Shown here: one piece after another, positions 7,201 to 14,606 of the stretch
How positions within the stretch are numbered: the first letter of the stretch is position 1
Layout of the letters: every line of letters begins with the position of its first letter
DNA from: JAAUQA01 sp036351435
GTDB lineage: Bacteria; Pseudomonadota; Gammaproteobacteria; Competibacterales; Competibacteraceae
Length of the DNA: 19,986 nucleotides
Reading direction: 5' to 3'
Assembly: GCA_036351435.1 (NCBI GenBank)
Contig: JAZBPA010000082.1
Span: 1 to 19,986 of the forward strand
Notes under the pieces: generated by a model
Told to the model about the DNA's origin: nothing
Seen by the model: only the letters and a program-made list of their open reading frames with translations
The model's database searches: none
Made by a program: the position numbers and the translations under genes

Positions 7201-9047
7201 CTGATCACTGTGCCTCGTTCGGATGATTTGACGACTGTTTCGGTGAAGGAGTTAATTGATACATATTTAGCAAAAAATTCGTCCAACACCGCGCCGATTA
7301 GAAAAATACCACTGCCTTCGAAAGCGGTTTCGTCAAAGGTGACAGCGATGTCCATGCCGCGGGCGAAAGTGATCGGTCCTGGTATTGGCGCCCGTCGGGT
7401 AATGGGTTTGGCTACGATCGACAAGATCCCGTCGATCTGTTTGCGCACCGGCGCTTCGGCTACATCTCCGTACAGTGACAGCAACTCTCGCAATGCCACA
7501 GCGCCTTGCTTTTCGTCAGTGTTCAGCAACGACAAGTAATTCAGCGATAAATGACTGATGATACGCCATGCCGTTTCGGCCTGGGCATGCGACGGCTTAG
7601 GTCGACTTGGACCGGCTAGGCAACGCACTGCGTGGACTGGAGCGCCGGACTCCAGGGTAAAATCGGTTTCCCCCTGCCCTATGGGGATTTGCAACGGCAA
7701 GTCCCGATTCGTGCATAAGGCGGTCATAGCCAGTTGGCGGATGTCCCCTCGGTAAGGAGCCTCATTACCGTCGACTAAGGCAAGGTAGGTTTCACTGCCC
7801 AGATAGCTGGAACGAGCACCACGCCGCCGTTGCCGCGAAGAAGGCAAGCGCGGCATGCGGTGCACGGTGTAATAGGCTTTTCGCTCGTCTGGATTGATTA
7901 AATCATCGCTGGCATAAAACGGTAGAAATTCCTGTTCCTTATCGATATCGGTACCGATGCCGGCCACCCGCGTCAGTCGGTAGACTTCGAAATCCATAGG
8001 CCGGGTCCGATCCGGCACGACATGATGCTCAGCATAGCGGTCCGTCAAATGAATCCGGTCCACTCGTTTGGGGAATAGATTGATTGCCGGAGAGCAGAAC
8101 AGAGAAAAGTGCTCCGCGTTCAAGGTGTTTTCCAGCAGGGGATCAATGGTGTCGAGCAGCAGGATGATATCCAGCTCACTGTCCGGGCAGCGCTTCATTG
8201 CTTTACCCAGATCAGTCAATTCCACGAACAGGAACCGTTGCGGGAACGCGAAATACTCATGCAACAGACGATAACCTTGGAAAGATGGTGGACTGTAAGG
8301 CAACAGGGCTTGTTCGTCAGCAAATCCCAGCCGCTGGATACGTGGCCGTTGATAAATGACGTCGTCCCAACCGGCGGGTCGGCGGGTCGGCCGCACGATC
8401 ATACCGATCACATTGGAGAGCAGTTGCTCGTACAAATGCATAGGTAATTCGTCACTGCCATGCAGATACAGCGGTAAACGGTCCAGCGGTAATTTGTCGA
8501 ACGGCAGATCGGGCAGCGTGGTACGCAGTTGCAACCGAATACCGGCGCGTACTTTGTTCAGCTGCGGCAGATCGAGAAATGCGACCGGTTCTTTCCCGGT
8601 AAAATACTCAGCTTCACTGATCGCCAACGGCCACAGAGTGACGTCATGGGCAGTGCGATACTCACAAGAGGTCTGTTCGTCGCGTCCCAGCAGACTGCGT
8701 AATACGGTATCGCGCGGCACTGAGAAACCCGCCTCCAAACTGCCTTCGGTAGGTTCGGGTTGGAACTGAACCAGGGCCATTGAAGGGGTTGGGGCCAGGT
8801 AATGAGGATAAACAATTTCCAGCATATGCTGGGTGAAATGCGGAAATTCCGCATCGACCTTCAGCTGAACCCGGGCCGCGAGAAACGCGAAGCCTTCCAA
8901 CAAACGTTCGACGTAAGGATCAGCACATTCAAAAGCATCCAGACCCAGCCGACCGGCAATTTTCGGAAATTCGTTGGCGAATTCGCCGCCGATTTCACGC
9001 AGATGCTGTAATTCGCGATTGTAGTATTGGACCAGCCGCGGATCCAT
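7164..9047 (-). CDS. tssF: T6SS baseplate protein TssF
   Basis: Largest baseplate wedge protein (627 residues, normal for the family), acting with TssG and TssE under the sheath. The start MDPRLVQYYNRELQHLREIGGEFA and the following FPKIAGRLGL and DPYVERLLEGFAFL (about 28-56) are hallmark TssF (VasA/ImpG) sequence, as is FPHFTQHMLEIVYPHYLAPTPSM (about 69-91). The ATG overlaps the tssE stop in a TAATG arrangement and the 3' end overlaps tssG by 37 bases, so tssE-F-G are likely coupled. No frameshift or internal stop is seen. Confidence 0.96.
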   Translation of the reverse strand: MDPRLVQYYNRELQHLREIGGEFANEFPKIAGRLGLDAFECADPYVERLLEGFAFLAARVQLKVDAEFPHFTQHMLEIVYPHYLAPTPSMALVQFQPEPTEGSLEAGFSVPRDTVLRSLLGRDEQTSCEYRTAHDVTLWPLAISEAEYFTGKEPVAFLDLPQLNKVRAGIRLQLRTTLPDLPFDKLPLDRLPLYLHGSDELPMHLYEQLLSNVIGMIVRPTRRPAGWDDVIYQRPRIQRLGFADEQALLPYSPPSFQGYRLLHEYFAFPQRFLFVELTDLGKAMKRCPDSELDIILLLDTIDPLLENTLNAEHFSLFCSPAINLFPKRVDRIHLTDRYAEHHVVPDRTRPMDFEVYRLTRVAGIGTDIDKEQEFLPFYASDDLINPDERKAYYTVHRMPRLPSSRQRRRGARSSYLGSETYLALVDGNEAPYRGDIRQLAMTALCTNRDLPLQIPIGQGETDFTLESGAPVHAVRCLAGPSRPKPSHAQAETAWRIISHLSLNYLSLLNTDEKQGAVALRELLSLYGDVAEAPVRKQIDGILSIVAKPITRRAPIPGPITFARGMDIAVTFDETAFEGSGIFLIGAVLDEFFAKYVSINSFTETVVKSSERGTVIRWPARIGTRHVL

Positions 9048-9562
9048 TAATGTATCCCAGGCCCGTTGGCTTCGAGGATGGTCGCTTTACCGCCTTCCAG
9101 GTCAATGATGGTTTTTAAAAACAAATGTTCGGGGGTAGGCTGAGCCCATAATTGCCCTTCGAGCTCAAAGGTTAGGCAGTTGTGGCTCATTTGGTCCGCG
9201 TCCAGATTGGCCCTTACTTTTAGCGACTTGCGCATGATGCGCGGTTCGAAGTCCCAAATGACTTGGCGCAGAATTCGCTCGATTTCGACCAGATCAATAC
9301 TGTGCGCGGTATTGCCCGCTAACGCCGGCATTCCGAAATTCACCACGGAACTGGGTACGAAAGCGTATTCCTCGCAATCCTCTCGCTCCGCCATATTGCT
9401 GGAATTGAGCAACCAGGCTAAATCGCGCAGCACCGATTCGCGTAATTTACGTACCGAGATCACCCGCCGGTCACGCGATTCCTTGGTTTTATCCGGTTCG
9501 TCGTCGGCTAGCCGATCCAGCAAACAGGGTTGCAGACGTTCCTGCGGGGTCAGTTCAGCCAT
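9047..9562 (-). CDS. tssE: T6SS baseplate protein TssE (gp25-like)
   Basis: Phage gp25-like baseplate component that helps start sheath polymerisation. In its 171 residues the gp25-type core runs from about 38 to 160, with SVLRDLAWLLN (43-53), SVVNFGMPALAG (72-83) and IWDFEPRIMRKSLKV (102-116). The conserved E-P-R of the family is at 106-108. The charged N-terminus (about 20-33) is variable in the family. The start overlaps the end of tagJ by 8 bases and the stop overlaps the tssF start, consistent with one polycistronic unit tagJ-tssE-F-G. Confidence 0.94.
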   Translation of the reverse strand: MAELTPQERLQPCLLDRLADDEPDKTKESRDRRVISVRKLRESVLRDLAWLLNSSNMAEREDCEEYAFVPSSVVNFGMPALAGNTAHSIDLVEIERILRQVIWDFEPRIMRKSLKVRANLDADQMSHNCLTFELEGQLWAQPTPEHLFLKTIIDLEGGKATILEANGPGIH

Positions 9563-10394
9563 CGGAATCTTCTGCTATAGATGGTGTTTCAGCGGCATCC
9601 TCCGCAGTTTCCAGCTCAATCAGCCGGGTATCCAGCAGCGGATATTCGGCAACATCAGTGGCCAATACTCGCTGTCCCAAGCCTAAAAACGTATCGCTCT
9701 CATGCTCGTTCCACTCGGTTTTATGGGCCAGGAGAATTTGGGAGTCGTTACTGTCTTGGGAACCTGGATAGCGAGTCGGAATCAGACCTACGGTTTCACC
9801 GCCATTGGCCCAGGTAAACTGTACCGGTGCCCAGACCATGTCCCGCAAATCCTCTGGCTTTTCGAGAGTGATTTTGCTAATCCGTTGAAACGGAATCCAG
9901 TAATAGCGACCATCGACAATCGCTTCGAGCATCGGCCCCATGCGGGTATCGGCATCGGCAATCCAGTCGAAGGGCTGTCCATCCAAGCTGCCAGAGGTGG
10001 TCGGCGCTGTCTCGAAGGCGTTCTCGCGCACCGCTTGGGCTTGTTGATAATGGCCTTGGGCAGTCAGTTGCAATGCTTCCAACAATAACGCGACCCATTC
10101 TTCCGGTTGACCGAAAATCAGCGGTGAGCGTTGTCCGGCGAATACTTGGGCGCGTAACACTTCACAGCGCAGCGCCTCACGATAAGTTTGCACCATAGCC
10201 AGGGTAGACGCATCCATTTCACCCAACACGTTCAACTGGGTTAACGCTCGCTGCCATTGACCGAGTACCACCAGGAGTTGAAACAGAAACACCCTATATT
10301 CGGCTTTAGCGGGATTCTTGCGCACCTGGTCCTGCAACTGCGCCAGAGATTCTTCGAGGTTGCCTTCCCGCAGACTCTGTTCTGAAAGGATCAT
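9555..10394 (-). CDS. tagJ: T6SS accessory protein TagJ (ImpE family)
   Basis: TagJ/ImpE proteins bind the ClpV N-domain and TssB and are thought to assist sheath recycling; they occur in HSI-I-like clusters. The preferred start is the ATG at 10394 (279 residues), with AGGAG 7 bases upstream; the frame extends to a TTG at 10412 that has no better support. Residues about 1-130 are helical and TPR-like (LREGNLEESLAQLQDQVRKNP, VLGQWQRALTQLNVLGEMD). The C-terminal half carries the ImpE signature around FDWIADADTRMGPMLEAI and GRYYWIPFQRIS. The tail is acidic. The gene lies 102 bases after hcp, beyond a strong terminator, so it depends on readthrough or a local promoter that I could not identify. 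Confidence 0.92.
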   Translation of the reverse strand: MILSEQSLREGNLEESLAQLQDQVRKNPAKAEYRVFLFQLLVVLGQWQRALTQLNVLGEMDASTLAMVQTYREALRCEVLRAQVFAGQRSPLIFGQPEEWVALLLEALQLTAQGHYQQAQAVRENAFETAPTTSGSLDGQPFDWIADADTRMGPMLEAIVDGRYYWIPFQRISKITLEKPEDLRDMVWAPVQFTWANGGETVGLIPTRYPGSQDSNDSQILLAHKTEWNEHESDTFLGLGQRVLATDVAEYPLLDTRLIELETAEDAAETPSIAEDSDG

Positions 10395-10440
10395 GGTCAA
10401 ACTCCTGGTCAATCAACTGGCGATTAATCGAAGGGAAGCG

Positions 10441-10479
10441 AAAAAGCAACGCGGCCGTCGCTCCATGCCGACGGCCGCG
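10441..10479 (-). terminator. Intrinsic terminator after hcp
   Basis: An 11-bp GC-rich stem (10450-10460 with 10469-10479, core GCGGCCGTCG) closes an 8-base loop. On the minus strand it is followed by GTTGC and then TTTTT (10441-10445). It begins 17 bases after the hcp stop. It would end most hcp transcripts and lower expression of tagJ-tssE-F-G, as expected when Hcp is needed in large excess. Confidence 0.8.
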
Positions 10480-10496
10480 CCCACTGGGGAGGCTAG

Positions 10497-10976
10497 TTAT
10501 ACCGGTACATTTCCTTTGACGTCCCAACCTTGCTTCATTTCGCCGCCAGCTGCACCCTGTGCCGTCTGTGGCGCATAGGTACATTCGTACTTGGCGAAGT
10601 TCAAGGTCAGGCTTTCCGAAACCCGGTCGCCCTGGGTACCGGAAACCTGGTAGCTGGAGATAATCACATCGGTCATATCCAGCTTGTAGTACTCAATCTG
10701 CTCACCACCAGCCTTACGCACCGTCAGCAGGGCCTTGGGATAGTGTTTGCCGGTGCAGCAGGTTTGCATCATGTTGGTGGTCGAAGCATCTGCGTATTTC
10801 ATGATAGTGATGTCCTGCACGTTCACCTTGCCAGTACCGCCACCGCCACCCATATACATGGTGCCTTCTTGGCTCAGGCCCCAGCTCCATGACAATACAT
10901 CCACTTCACCTTTGTGCTTGGCATCTTCGGACTCGCCTTTAACGCCTTCGATCTTCAAAAACATGTCAACAGCCAT
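10497..10976 (-). CDS. hcp: T6SS tube protein Hcp (TssD)
   Basis: Hexameric ring protein that stacks into the inner tube and is secreted. The preferred start is the ATG at 10976 (159 residues), with GAGGAG 7 bases upstream; the same frame can be extended only to a TTG at 10991 overlapping that ribosome site. Family features are MFLKIEGVKGES near the start, HKGEVDVLSWSWG (21-33), HYPKALLTVRKAGG (78-91), YYKLDMTDVIISSYQVSG (96-113) and the C-terminal WDVKGN. A glycine run (43-47) and a Cys-Cys pair (73-74) are present. It has its own sigma-54-type promoter and a terminator, so it is probably transcribed mainly as a monocistronic, highly expressed mRNA. There is no C-terminal effector extension. 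Confidence 0.97.
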   Translation of the reverse strand: MAVDMFLKIEGVKGESEDAKHKGEVDVLSWSWGLSQEGTMYMGGGGGTGKVNVQDITIMKYADASTTNMMQTCCTGKHYPKALLTVRKAGGEQIEYYKLDMTDVIISSYQVSGTQGDRVSESLTLNFAKYECTYAPQTAQGAAGGEMKQGWDVKGNVPV

Positions 10977-11036
10977 GATACGTCTCCTCAAACATAAAAT
11001 TAGGGTTTAATTTGTTTGCAGCCACCTAGCGACAGT

Positions 11037-11099
11037 TTACCGGCGGTCTGCGACCAGGACACCTCTCTTCCATAAGTCCGGATGTCTACTTATCTGCAT
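11037..11099 (-). CDS. Possible 20-codon leader ORF in the hcp 5' UTR
   Basis: An ATG at 11099 preceded closely by GAGGAGG opens a 20-codon frame (begins MQISRHPDLW) ending in TAA at 11037, 61 bases before the hcp start. The Shine-Dalgarno GGAGG is paired in a hairpin (11102-11123). The spacing of about 3 bases is short and the peptide resembles nothing I know. It may be chance or a regulatory leader. Confidence 0.2.
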   Translation of the reverse strand: MQISRHPDLWKRGVLVADRR

Positions 11100-11101
11100 G
11101 A

Positions 11102-11139
11102 GCCTCCTCAAGCTTTTGGAGGCCGCAGCTTCCTAGCTG
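11102..11139 (-). promoter_or_regulatory. Two hairpins at the 5' end of the hcp leader
   Basis: With transcription starting near 11142, the hcp RNA would begin almost directly with a 5-bp stem CAGCT/AGCTG (11126-11139, tetraloop), then a 6-bp stem GCCTCC/GGAGGC (11102-11123, 10-base loop). 5'-terminal stem-loops are known to stabilise abundant mRNAs. The second stem also hides a GGAGG sequence. Confidence 0.4.
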
Positions 11140-11152
11140 GTACTTAAGATAT

Positions 11153-11168
11153 AGCACCCACCGTGCCA
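11153..11168 (-). promoter_or_regulatory. Sigma-54 (-24/-12) promoter of hcp
   Basis: Minus-strand TGGCACGGTGGGTGCT contains a complete -24 element (TGGCACG) and a -12 GC with exactly 10 bases between GG and GC, the defining spacing of RpoN promoters. The predicted start is near 11142, giving a leader of about 165 bases before hcp. RpoN control of hcp through an enhancer-binding protein (VasH) is known in Vibrio cholerae. The regulator is not in this window. Confidence 0.75.
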
Positions 11169-11174
11169 ACATTT

Positions 11175-11187
11175 TAAACGACTGATT
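11175..11187 (-). promoter_or_regulatory. IHF consensus match upstream of the hcp sigma-54 promoter
   Basis: Minus-strand AATCAGTCGTTTA fits WATCARNNNNTTR at every defined position. It sits in an AT-rich stretch between the -24 element and the inverted repeat at 11243-11278, centred near -39. A bending site between enhancer and promoter is typical of sigma-54 promoters, though this one is rather close to -24. Confidence 0.4.
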
Positions 11188-11242
11188 TATAATGATTTTA
11201 ATGCAAAAGCGAACCCTTGGGCACGCCACGCTGAATGCTTGA

Positions 11243-11278
11243 GCGGGTCAAAATGAACAACGCATTCACTTTGACCCG
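11243..11278 (-). repeat. Inverted repeat, copy 2 (possible enhancer or 3' element)
   Basis: Arms CGGGTCAAA (11244-11252) and TTTGACCCG (11270-11278) are perfect and flank a 17-base spacer. The repeat lies 27 bases after the tssC stop and at about -101 to -136 of the predicted hcp start. Compared with copy 1 (3143-3179) one arm position changed from T to G and the opposing base from A to C, keeping the pair. It could be an enhancer-binding-protein site, a 3' end hairpin or a dispersed repeat. No protein-coding gene is convincing in 10977-11305 apart from the doubtful leader ORF. Confidence 0.65.
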
Positions 11279-11305
11279 ACTGTTGCATCCTTGCGGGAAT
11301 ACCCA

Positions 11306-12814
11306 CTAACCGGTGCCCTTCACTGAAGGGAGTTTAGAGACCAGTCGCAACGATACGGTGAGTCCTTCCAACTGATAGTGCGGTCGCAGGAAGAACTTGG
11401 AACTGTAATAACCGGGATTGCCTTCCACCTCCTCGACCGTGACCTGCGCATCAGCCAGCGGCTTGCGGGCCTTGACCGATTCCGTGGAATTGGCAGGATC
11501 GCCATCCACGTACTGAGTAATCCACTTCTGCAGCCATTTCTCCATATCGTCCCGTTCCTTGAAGGAGCCGATTTTGTCGCGCACGATGCACTTCAAGTAG
11601 TGAGCGAACCGACACACGGCGAACAGGTAAGGCAACCGGGCCGATAAATTGGCATTGGCGGTCGCATCCGGGTCGTCGTATTCCGCTGGTTTCTGCAGCG
11701 ATTGCGCACCGATGAACGCAGCGAAATCCGAGTTCTTCTTGTGGATGAGCGGCATGAAGCCGTTCTTGGCTAATTCCGCTTCGCGGCGGTCACTGATGGC
11801 GATCTCGGTAGGACATTTCATGTCCACCCCGCCATCGTCGGTCGGGAAGGTATGAGTGGGCAGTTCCTCAACCGCGCCGCCGGACTCAATACCCCGAATT
11901 CGGGTACACCAGCCGTAATATTTAAACGCTCGGTTGATATTCACCGCCATGGCGTAGGCGGAGTTGGCCCACGTGTATTTATTGTGGTCCGCCCCTTCGG
12001 TATCTTCCTCGAAGTCGAATTCCTCGACTGGATCAGTTTTCGAACCATAGGGCATGCGCGCCAGAAAACGCGGCATGGCTAGACCAACATAACGGGAATC
12101 GTCGGACTCACGCAACGAACGCCAAGCTGCATATTCCGGTGTCTGGAATATTTTGGTCAGATCGCGCGGGTTGGCTAGTTCCTGCCAGGAATCCATCTGC
12201 ATCACTGCAGGGGATGCACCGGCGATGAACGGGGTATGTGCGGCGGCGGAAATTTGCCCGAGGCCACGTAACAATTCCACATCTGGAGCGCTGTGGTCAA
12301 AGTGGTAATCGCCAACCAGGCATCCAAACGGCTCGCCACCAAACTGGCCGTATTCCTCTTCGTAGATTTTCTTGAAAAACGGGCTCTGATCCCAGGCGGT
12401 GCCCTTGAATTTCTTCAAGTTTTTGCGCACCTCATTTTTGGAGATGTTCATCACCCGAATCTTTAGCATCTCGTCAGTTTCGGTGTTATTGACGAGATAG
12501 TGTAAGCCACGCCAAGCGCCTTCCAGTTGCTGAAAATCTGGATGATGCATGATCAGATTGACCTGATCAGTCAGCTTCTGGTCGATGGTGGCAATGATCG
12601 ACTCGATGGAATCCAAGACATCATTGGAAATCAAGGAGGCATTTTGCAGCGCCTGTTCGGCGAGAATTCTGACTGCTCCTTCGACCTCTTCGCGCGCCTG
12701 ATCGCTCCGGGGCTTGAATTCCTGTTGCAGCAAAGAGCCGAATTCGCTGGTTTCCAGCGTGCCAACTTGAGGTTGGGCTTGCTCAGCAGCAGCGTTAGTT
12801 GCTTCTTCTGCCAT
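11306..12814 (-). CDS. tssC: T6SS sheath large subunit TssC (VipB)
   Basis: Large subunit of the contractile sheath, which forms a helical tube with TssB around Hcp and is disassembled by ClpV. The 502 residues are normal for the family. Recognisable stretches are FQQLEGAWRGLHYLV (about 94-108), the FGCLVGDYHFDH region (about 162-173), HTPFIAGASPAVM (about 194-206), and SARLPYLFAVCRFAHYLKCIVRDKIGS in the C-terminal third. The N-terminal 20 residues are Ala/Glu-rich and flexible. It starts 6 bases after the tssB stop with GAGGAG 9 bases upstream, so tssB and tssC are co-translated. It ends just upstream of the hcp regulatory region. Confidence 0.97.
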   Translation of the reverse strand: MAEEATNAAAEQAQPQVGTLETSEFGSLLQQEFKPRSDQAREEVEGAVRILAEQALQNASLISNDVLDSIESIIATIDQKLTDQVNLIMHHPDFQQLEGAWRGLHYLVNNTETDEMLKIRVMNISKNEVRKNLKKFKGTAWDQSPFFKKIYEEEYGQFGGEPFGCLVGDYHFDHSAPDVELLRGLGQISAAAHTPFIAGASPAVMQMDSWQELANPRDLTKIFQTPEYAAWRSLRESDDSRYVGLAMPRFLARMPYGSKTDPVEEFDFEEDTEGADHNKYTWANSAYAMAVNINRAFKYYGWCTRIRGIESGGAVEELPTHTFPTDDGGVDMKCPTEIAISDRREAELAKNGFMPLIHKKNSDFAAFIGAQSLQKPAEYDDPDATANANLSARLPYLFAVCRFAHYLKCIVRDKIGSFKERDDMEKWLQKWITQYVDGDPANSTESVKARKPLADAQVTVEEVEGNPGYYSSKFFLRPHYQLEGLTVSLRLVSKLPSVKGTG

Positions 12815-12820
12815 GGTGCA

Positions 12821-13360
12821 TTACTCCTCGGCGGGTTGGGCGGGTTCCTGGCTGGTGTCCTGGTCCTGCGGTTTGGGGGCAGCAGCCAGGGCGTTCAGCA
12901 GACTAGGGTCTTGTAAGACTTTGGCGATCAAATCTTCGGCACCGGTTTTGCCGTCCATATACGTCATCAAATTGTTGAGCTGTTGACGCGCTTGCAGCAA
13001 CTCCTTGACCCCATCGACCTTCTTGGCAATTGCGGCGGGCGAGAAGTCATCCATGCTTTCGAAAGTCAAATCAATGCTGATCTGCCCCTCACCGGTGATC
13101 GCATTGGGCACCCGGAACGCAGCCCGAGGTTTCATTGCTTTCATGCGATCGTCGAAGTTATCGACGTCAATCTCTAGAAATTTACGGTCAGCGACCGCAG
13201 GTAAAGGTTCGTTCGGCTTGCCGGAAAGATCGGACATCACCCCCATGACGAAAGGGAGTTGGACTTTCTTTTCGGCACCATAAACTTCAACGTCATACTC
13301 AATCTGCACGCGGGGAGCACGGTTGCGGGCAATAAATTTTTGGCTACTCTCTTTGGCCAT
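12821..13360 (-). CDS. tssB: T6SS sheath small subunit TssB (VipA)
   Basis: Small subunit of the contractile sheath. The preferred start is the ATG at 13360 (179 residues; AGAGGG 8 bases upstream); the frame can be extended only three codons to a GTG inside the ribosome site. Typical features are RAPRVQIEYDVEVYGAEKKVQLPFVMGVMSDLSG (about 15-48), the FLEIDVDNFDDRMKAMKPR segment (about 61-79) and LTFESMDDFSPAAIAKKV (about 97-114). The C-terminal 20 residues are Pro/Gln/Glu-rich and probably disordered. It lies 87 bases after tssA behind a terminator-like hairpin, and 6 bases before tssC. Confidence 0.97.
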   Translation of the reverse strand: MAKESSQKFIARNRAPRVQIEYDVEVYGAEKKVQLPFVMGVMSDLSGKPNEPLPAVADRKFLEIDVDNFDDRMKAMKPRAAFRVPNAITGEGQISIDLTFESMDDFSPAAIAKKVDGVKELLQARQQLNNLMTYMDGKTGAEDLIAKVLQDPSLLNALAAAPKPQDQDTSQEPAQPAEE

Positions 13361-13381
13361 CAGAAACACCCTCTGGTTGCA

Positions 13382-13399
13382 CCGCTCCGCCAGGAGCGG
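13382..13399 (-). repeat. 7-bp tetraloop hairpin in the tssB leader
   Basis: CCGCTCC (13382-13388), loop GCCA, GGAGCGG (13393-13399): a perfect, GC-rich stem between the tssA terminator and the tssB ribosome site, with no T-tract. It may be an mRNA-stabilising or processing element. Confidence 0.5.
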
Positions 13400-13413
13400 C
13401 CATGAAGTCTATT

Positions 13414-13440
13414 AAAAAGGAACGGAGTCTATACCTCCGT
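13414..13440 (-). terminator. Terminator or attenuator between tssA and tssB
   Basis: The minus strand shows ACGGAG, a 7-base loop, CTCCGT, then TCC and TTTTT (13414-13418), starting 7 bases after the tssA stop. The stem has 6 bp, so termination may be partial. It would separate tssA expression from tssB-tssC. I did not find a convincing promoter in the 87-base gap. Confidence 0.55.
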
Positions 13441-13447
13441 GTGATAA

Positions 13448-14533
13448 CTACCAGGAACTTTCGCTAGATTCTTCGCTGGGCTGCTGCGCGCCTTCCTCAG
13501 GACCGCGAATCATTTCGGCCTGAGGCAATCCATCAGGGGCTAGGTCACGCAGAATATCCAAGAATGTCTTGGAAGCCAAGCGCTTAGCGCGTTGCAACAA
13601 TAAGGGTATCGGACTGGACGGTTCATGCTTAGCGTAGAAATCACAAATTTTATCTAGCATACGGATCACGTCGTCGCGACTGGTGATTTCGCCGACTCGA
13701 ACCGCCACCACACCCTGTCCTCCCTGCCCGTCGGTGATGTCTTCTTCAGCAGCAGCGCCTTCAGGCACTGCAACATCGACTCCCCGCCGAGTCAACCGAT
13801 CAGAAAGCACTTGTTGTGCCTCTTTTAATTCCCGGACCAGCGGATTCAAATCAGGCGCATTAGTAGCGCCAACCTGATCGGTGAAATAAGCATCAATGGC
13901 AGTAACATTTTCAATCGCGTTCTGTACCGATTGCGCTGATTGTTGCAGCTCTTCTAGCGGACAATCCATGAACGCTGCATCAATTGTCGTTGAATCCGGC
14001 GGGGGCTCGTCAGAACTGGCCGGTGCCGGCTGAACACCGGTGGCGATATCGATATCGCGCAAGCTGAATTTGCCAATACGAGGGCTGCTAACTAGGGGTA
14101 CATCCCGCAGCTTGAATAGCACGGTTTCCCAGTCACACAATGAGGCCAGAATATTAGCACGCATGGTGGGATCGTTATCATCCTCTGGGTCCAGTTGGGG
14201 ATAAACGCTTTCCCAGTAAGTTTCCAACAAGCCCCTAAGCACCATCAGCCCTTCATCAAGGCCGATAAACCCATGCGTTTGGAACAAGGCGCGAATCAAA
14301 TAAGTCGATAGCCGCAAATCCTTGCTGCGTTCCAACAGGGCTAGCGTTCTTTTCTGTATATCACGCCAATCCGGTTCCTCTGCCGGAATGATCGTGTCGC
14401 CGTATTGTTGTTCTGCTTTACCCTGTAGGTCCGATTCCAATTCCCCGAAATCGGTATCGTATTCCAGATCTTCGCCGGATGGCGCATCAGGCGATACGGG
14501 TTGCAGAAGTTGTTCGACGTCGATGACAGCCAT
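13448..14533 (-). CDS. tssA: T6SS assembly protein TssA
   Basis: TssA proteins guide baseplate docking and tube/sheath growth. The 361 residues carry an ImpA-type N-terminal domain: LLQPVSPDAPSGEDLEYDTDFGELE (about 9-33), EEPDWRDIQKRTLALLERSKDLRLSTYLIRAL (about 52-83) and GLLETYWESVYPQLDPEDDNDPTMRANIL (about 101-129). The C-terminal half is less conserved, as usual in the family, with a Pro/Ser-rich linker near 172-185 and the helical end segment VIRMLDKICDFYAKHEPSSPIPLLLQRAKRL, typical of short TssA proteins. The ATG is preceded by GAAGG. It is the first T6SS gene of this strand here; its promoter should lie in 14534-14700. Confidence 0.93.
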   Translation of the reverse strand: MAVIDVEQLLQPVSPDAPSGEDLEYDTDFGELESDLQGKAEQQYGDTIIPAEEPDWRDIQKRTLALLERSKDLRLSTYLIRALFQTHGFIGLDEGLMVLRGLLETYWESVYPQLDPEDDNDPTMRANILASLCDWETVLFKLRDVPLVSSPRIGKFSLRDIDIATGVQPAPASSDEPPPDSTTIDAAFMDCPLEELQQSAQSVQNAIENVTAIDAYFTDQVGATNAPDLNPLVRELKEAQQVLSDRLTRRGVDVAVPEGAAAEEDITDGQGGQGVVAVRVGEITSRDDVIRMLDKICDFYAKHEPSSPIPLLLQRAKRLASKTFLDILRDLAPDGLPQAEMIRGPEEGAQQPSEESSESSW

Positions 14534-14606
14534 GGCACCTTCGCTACATTAGTCGATAGAATTCACGTCCACCCGAAAAGTATAGACATTCCCGTACAGC
14601 CAGGAA

